Below, piece by piece: positions 3,241-5,329 of a stretch of 5,329 bases of DNA. The translations under genes and the position numbers were made by a program. How positions within the stretch are numbered: the stretch's first letter is position 1; every line of letters starts with the position of its first letter. This stretch comes from Candidatus Fermentibacterota bacterium (lineage in GTDB: Bacteria; JAFGKV01), in NCBI GenBank assembly GCA_030620115.1, contig JAUXFG010000222.1:1-5329 (forward strand), given 5' to 3'. Below the pieces are notes generated by a model that was not told the origin of the DNA, ran no database searches, and saw nothing but the letters and a program-made list of their open reading frames with translations.

Positions 3241-5310
3241 CTATGGCAGGTCTTTGATGGAGATGTGCGCGGTTATGTGCCCCTTCCCGTCTTCATTGAG
3301 GAAATGGAACCAGACGTGATCCAATACCTTTGCCAGATCAAGAATGGGCGGCAGATTTGCCCGCACTGTTTCCACTTTCGCTTGGTCGTCTGCCTCGGCG
3401 CCCTTCCTCTCAATGAGTTTCATGATCATGGGGCCAGCGCTGTCAATGACCTCTGAAATCAGGAAGACGCCTGCCTGGTAGGTCTTCGAACCGACCAGCT
3501 CTTGAGCTTCGCCCTTGGGCCACTCCCTGGTCTTGCCCTTGTGGCGGCAGGTCTCATAGACCTCTTCTGCCAGACGCGCGCTGGACGAGATCACCAGATG
3601 TTTTTTGGTCAAGTAGATGGTAGGAAGGAGGCCATTGCCTTCGGCGGGGATGAGGCCTTCCCATGTGAAGCGTTCTCCATCTTTGACTTTCGTCGTGGTC
3701 GGTGAGGGGAATTCGACAATAGTATCGGCCTTCTGCGAAAGCAGCTCGCCGATCTTGGCAGCAAAAAGACCTCCGACCTCTTTGATCTTTTCCCGATCAG
3801 TGATTTCCACCACGGTGGCAAACTCGGGAATCTTAATGTCGAGCTGCTCGTCGCGAATGGTCTTGAGCTCTCCCTGCCAACTCATAACCGCAAGTCCCTC
3901 ATTGCCGAAGGCTTCTGAGAGATGATCCCGGGCGATTACCATCATATCGGTGATCTTCTGTTGGAGGGCTTTCTGTTCTGGCGGCTGAGCCATGGTCGCC
4001 AAGGTCCACAGCGGCATTCTCCGCAGCTCGATCTGTTCGTCCAAGCCGGCCTTCCATAATTCAGTTCCATCAGGTGTGCCCTGGATACACCATCCAATTG
4101 CCGAGGCGGGGATCATCTCGCGCATGGACAGCTTCATGCTGCCTACTTGTGCGTACTGCGACGTAGGCGCCCAGAAGAGGTCGGCTACGAACCGAATGCC
4201 GTCCAGAAGCTCAGCAGCGGCAACTGCCGTGCGTGGATCACACATCTTGTCTGATGCTTCCAGGAGTTTTTCGCCCAAGGTCTCCGCAGTAAAACCGGCC
4301 ATTGCCACGAAACCCATGATCGTGGGGCATCTCTTGAAATCCTCGGCAAAATCTTCCAGCTGGACCTGCATGGTGTCGTGATACTCATTCATATTGAACA
4401 CGACGCGGCGAAATGGTTTTTCTCCGATCTGATCCAGTATGGCGCCAAGTTCCTTCATGTCGGCAAGAGAATGTTTCCCGGGACCCTCTGCGAGCTGGGT
4501 GGCCAAGGTCCCGATCTCGTCCTCCAAAACCAGTACCAGGTAGTTGTCGATCCAGCCGAGCCGAGCCTTGAGCGTCAAACCAGCGTAGGCGGACAAGATG
4601 GTCTTGATCACCCCACTGTCGGGGATGGCCATGGAGAGCGGGGCCTGGAGGGATTCGTGAGGAAGGAAGTTTACGGGAGATACCGATGCCGTGGTATAGG
4701 GAATGCCGTTGATCTCCTCAGTAGTCATCATCTGCCCGATTTCAGGGGGAAGCTGTGCCAACATCGCGGCTAACATGGGCTCAATGGTTTCCTTCTGCTC
4801 GGCTCTGAACGCCAGGACAAATGGCTCCAGGCCCATCTTGTTCTCCAGATCCGCTGCCGCGGCCTCGAGGCGTTGGAGAACTACCTGAGCTTCGCCACCC
4901 CGCTGGTACTCCTGAGAGAGAAGCCCGATCCTCACAAGCTGCACTAAGCCCGGAATCAGGCCACGCGAGCCGTCGGCAGTGGTGGCGATGATGACCTCAT
5001 CCTCCAGCAGAGACAGGAATGGTCGCATCATGGCGCCTTGTTCGCTCGCCATCATCGTGTCCCACTTGGCAGTCAGGTCAGGGAACTCACCCGCTTGTAC
5101 GGCCTCTTGAATCGCCGGCACTTCATAGAATCTCTTGTAGAAGTTGCTGGAGACTATCGCCTGGACGACCTCACCAAGGCGTTCAGTGGTGACATAGAGG
5201 CTCGTGTTGGATGGAAGCCGCGATGCAAACCCCGGATCGTGCTGCACTGCATGGGTGGATAAGGGGGCGAGCAGAAGAAAAAGGATGAGGGTGAATGTAG
5301 TGGTGCGCAT
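3241..5310 (-). CDS. Exported two-domain protein of unknown function (DUF3352-like architecture)
   Basis: 689 residues, ATG 5310-5308, stop TAG 3243-3241. Residues 1-21 form a clean Sec signal peptide (MRTTT, core FTLILFLLLAPL, cleavage after THA). There is no lipobox Cys and no further obvious membrane segment, so the product is probably periplasmic or outside the cell. The mature part seems to contain the same block order twice: a LPSNTSLYV-type opening (32-40; IPASAIGWCI at 400-409); LEPFVLAFRAEQKETIEPM (161-179; IPEFATVVEITDREKIKEV at 494-512); a WIDNYLVLVLEDEIGTLA strand-helix unit (253-270; IYLTKKHLVISSSARLAEEV at 565-584); and RRVVFNMNEYHDTM (301-314; QAGVFLISEVIDSA at 612-625). This resembles large secreted DUF3352-type proteins, whose role is unknown; the family link is tentative. 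Cysteines are at 328, 357, 408 and 588. No enzyme motif was recognised. It has its own ribosome binding site and a hairpin after the stop, which suggests a separate transcription unit or the end of one. Confidence 0.9.
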   Translation of the reverse strand: MRTTTFTLILFLLLAPLSTHAVQHDPGFASRLPSNTSLYVTTERLGEVVQAIVSSNFYKRFYEVPAIQEAVQAGEFPDLTAKWDTMMASEQGAMMRPFLSLLEDEVIIATTADGSRGLIPGLVQLVRIGLLSQEYQRGGEAQVVLQRLEAAAADLENKMGLEPFVLAFRAEQKETIEPMLAAMLAQLPPEIGQMMTTEEINGIPYTTASVSPVNFLPHESLQAPLSMAIPDSGVIKTILSAYAGLTLKARLGWIDNYLVLVLEDEIGTLATQLAEGPGKHSLADMKELGAILDQIGEKPFRRVVFNMNEYHDTMQVQLEDFAEDFKRCPTIMGFVAMAGFTAETLGEKLLEASDKMCDPRTAVAAAELLDGIRFVADLFWAPTSQYAQVGSMKLSMREMIPASAIGWCIQGTPDGTELWKAGLDEQIELRRMPLWTLATMAQPPEQKALQQKITDMMVIARDHLSEAFGNEGLAVMSWQGELKTIRDEQLDIKIPEFATVVEITDREKIKEVGGLFAAKIGELLSQKADTIVEFPSPTTTKVKDGERFTWEGLIPAEGNGLLPTIYLTKKHLVISSSARLAEEVYETCRHKGKTREWPKGEAQELVGSKTYQAGVFLISEVIDSAGPMIMKLIERKGAEADDQAKVETVRANLPPILDLAKVLDHVWFHFLNEDGKGHITAHISIKDLP

Positions 5311-5315
5311 CTGAA

Positions 5316-5321
5316 CCTCCT
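5316..5321 (-). promoter_or_regulatory. Ribosome binding site of the 689-residue gene
   Basis: The minus strand reads TCAGGAGGTTCAG before the ATG at 5310, so AGGAGG sits five bases from the start. With the signal peptide beginning at this Met, the start is secure. The promoter, if separate, lies beyond the window edge. Confidence 0.85.
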
Positions 5322-5329
5322 GAGGTACA

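Noticed and set aside
1877-3243. UAG reassigned to glutamine in this organism, suggested by TAG replacing CAG in the RCC1 gene
   Set aside because: The 689-residue gene itself ends in TAG, followed at once by a strong hairpin, and reading through would add repeat-derived residues. One codon does not justify a changed code.
3168-3319. Small plus-strand gene starting at ATG 3168 with a purine-rich GGGAGGAG upstream
   Set aside because: It crosses the hairpin and runs antisense into the end of the 689-residue gene; the roughly 50-residue product matches nothing I recognise.

Overview
The window looks like chromosomal DNA from an uncultured bacterium, probably of the FCB group or a neighbouring candidate phylum (Eisenbacteria- or Latescibacteria-like). 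Three things suggest this: a C-terminal FlgD-like/type IX-style sorting domain (NPFNPFT...YDVSGRRVR...WDGRD...SGVY), a secreted parallel beta-helix protein, and intergenic DNA crowded with REP-like palindromes. The lineage is an inference; no rRNA or other marker gene is present.

All recognisable protein genes lie on the minus strand. Reading in their direction (right to left): 5310-3241 encodes a 689-residue exported protein of unknown function, which appears by eye to be built from two related halves. A strong hairpin follows its stop codon. Then comes about 1.1 kb without an intact gene (3240-2108). It holds a REP / RAYT-transposase C-terminus / REP cassette (3103-2880), a perfect 38-bp palindrome (2834-2797), a second kind of palindrome (2726-2677), a heptanucleotide tandem repeat (2576-2542) and a long inverted repeat (2304-2152).

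Next is a short RCC1-repeat protein with a sorting domain (2107-1355). It is interrupted by one in-frame TAG exactly where the sister repeat has CAG (Gln), so it is a recent pseudogene, a sequencing error or a readthrough case. Downstream is another repeat nest (1350-1089), which abuts what looks like the C-terminal remnant of a second, different transposase (1111-974). Last comes the first 268 codons of a secreted right-handed beta-helix protein (804-1), cut by the window edge.

The three protein genes do not form an evident pathway. All have an N-terminal signal peptide, and one carries an apparent surface-sorting domain, so the common theme is export to the envelope or surface. Each has its own good Shine-Dalgarno site and they are widely separated, so they are probably separate transcription units. 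The gaps between them have accumulated mobile REP/RAYT debris. I found no tRNA, rRNA, CRISPR array, intact transposase or convincing promoter by eye. I see no complete new system. The most unusual items are the two transposase tails, each bordered by REP-like DNA, the zero-spacer palindrome, and the RCC1 repeats that differ mainly at amino-acid-changing positions.
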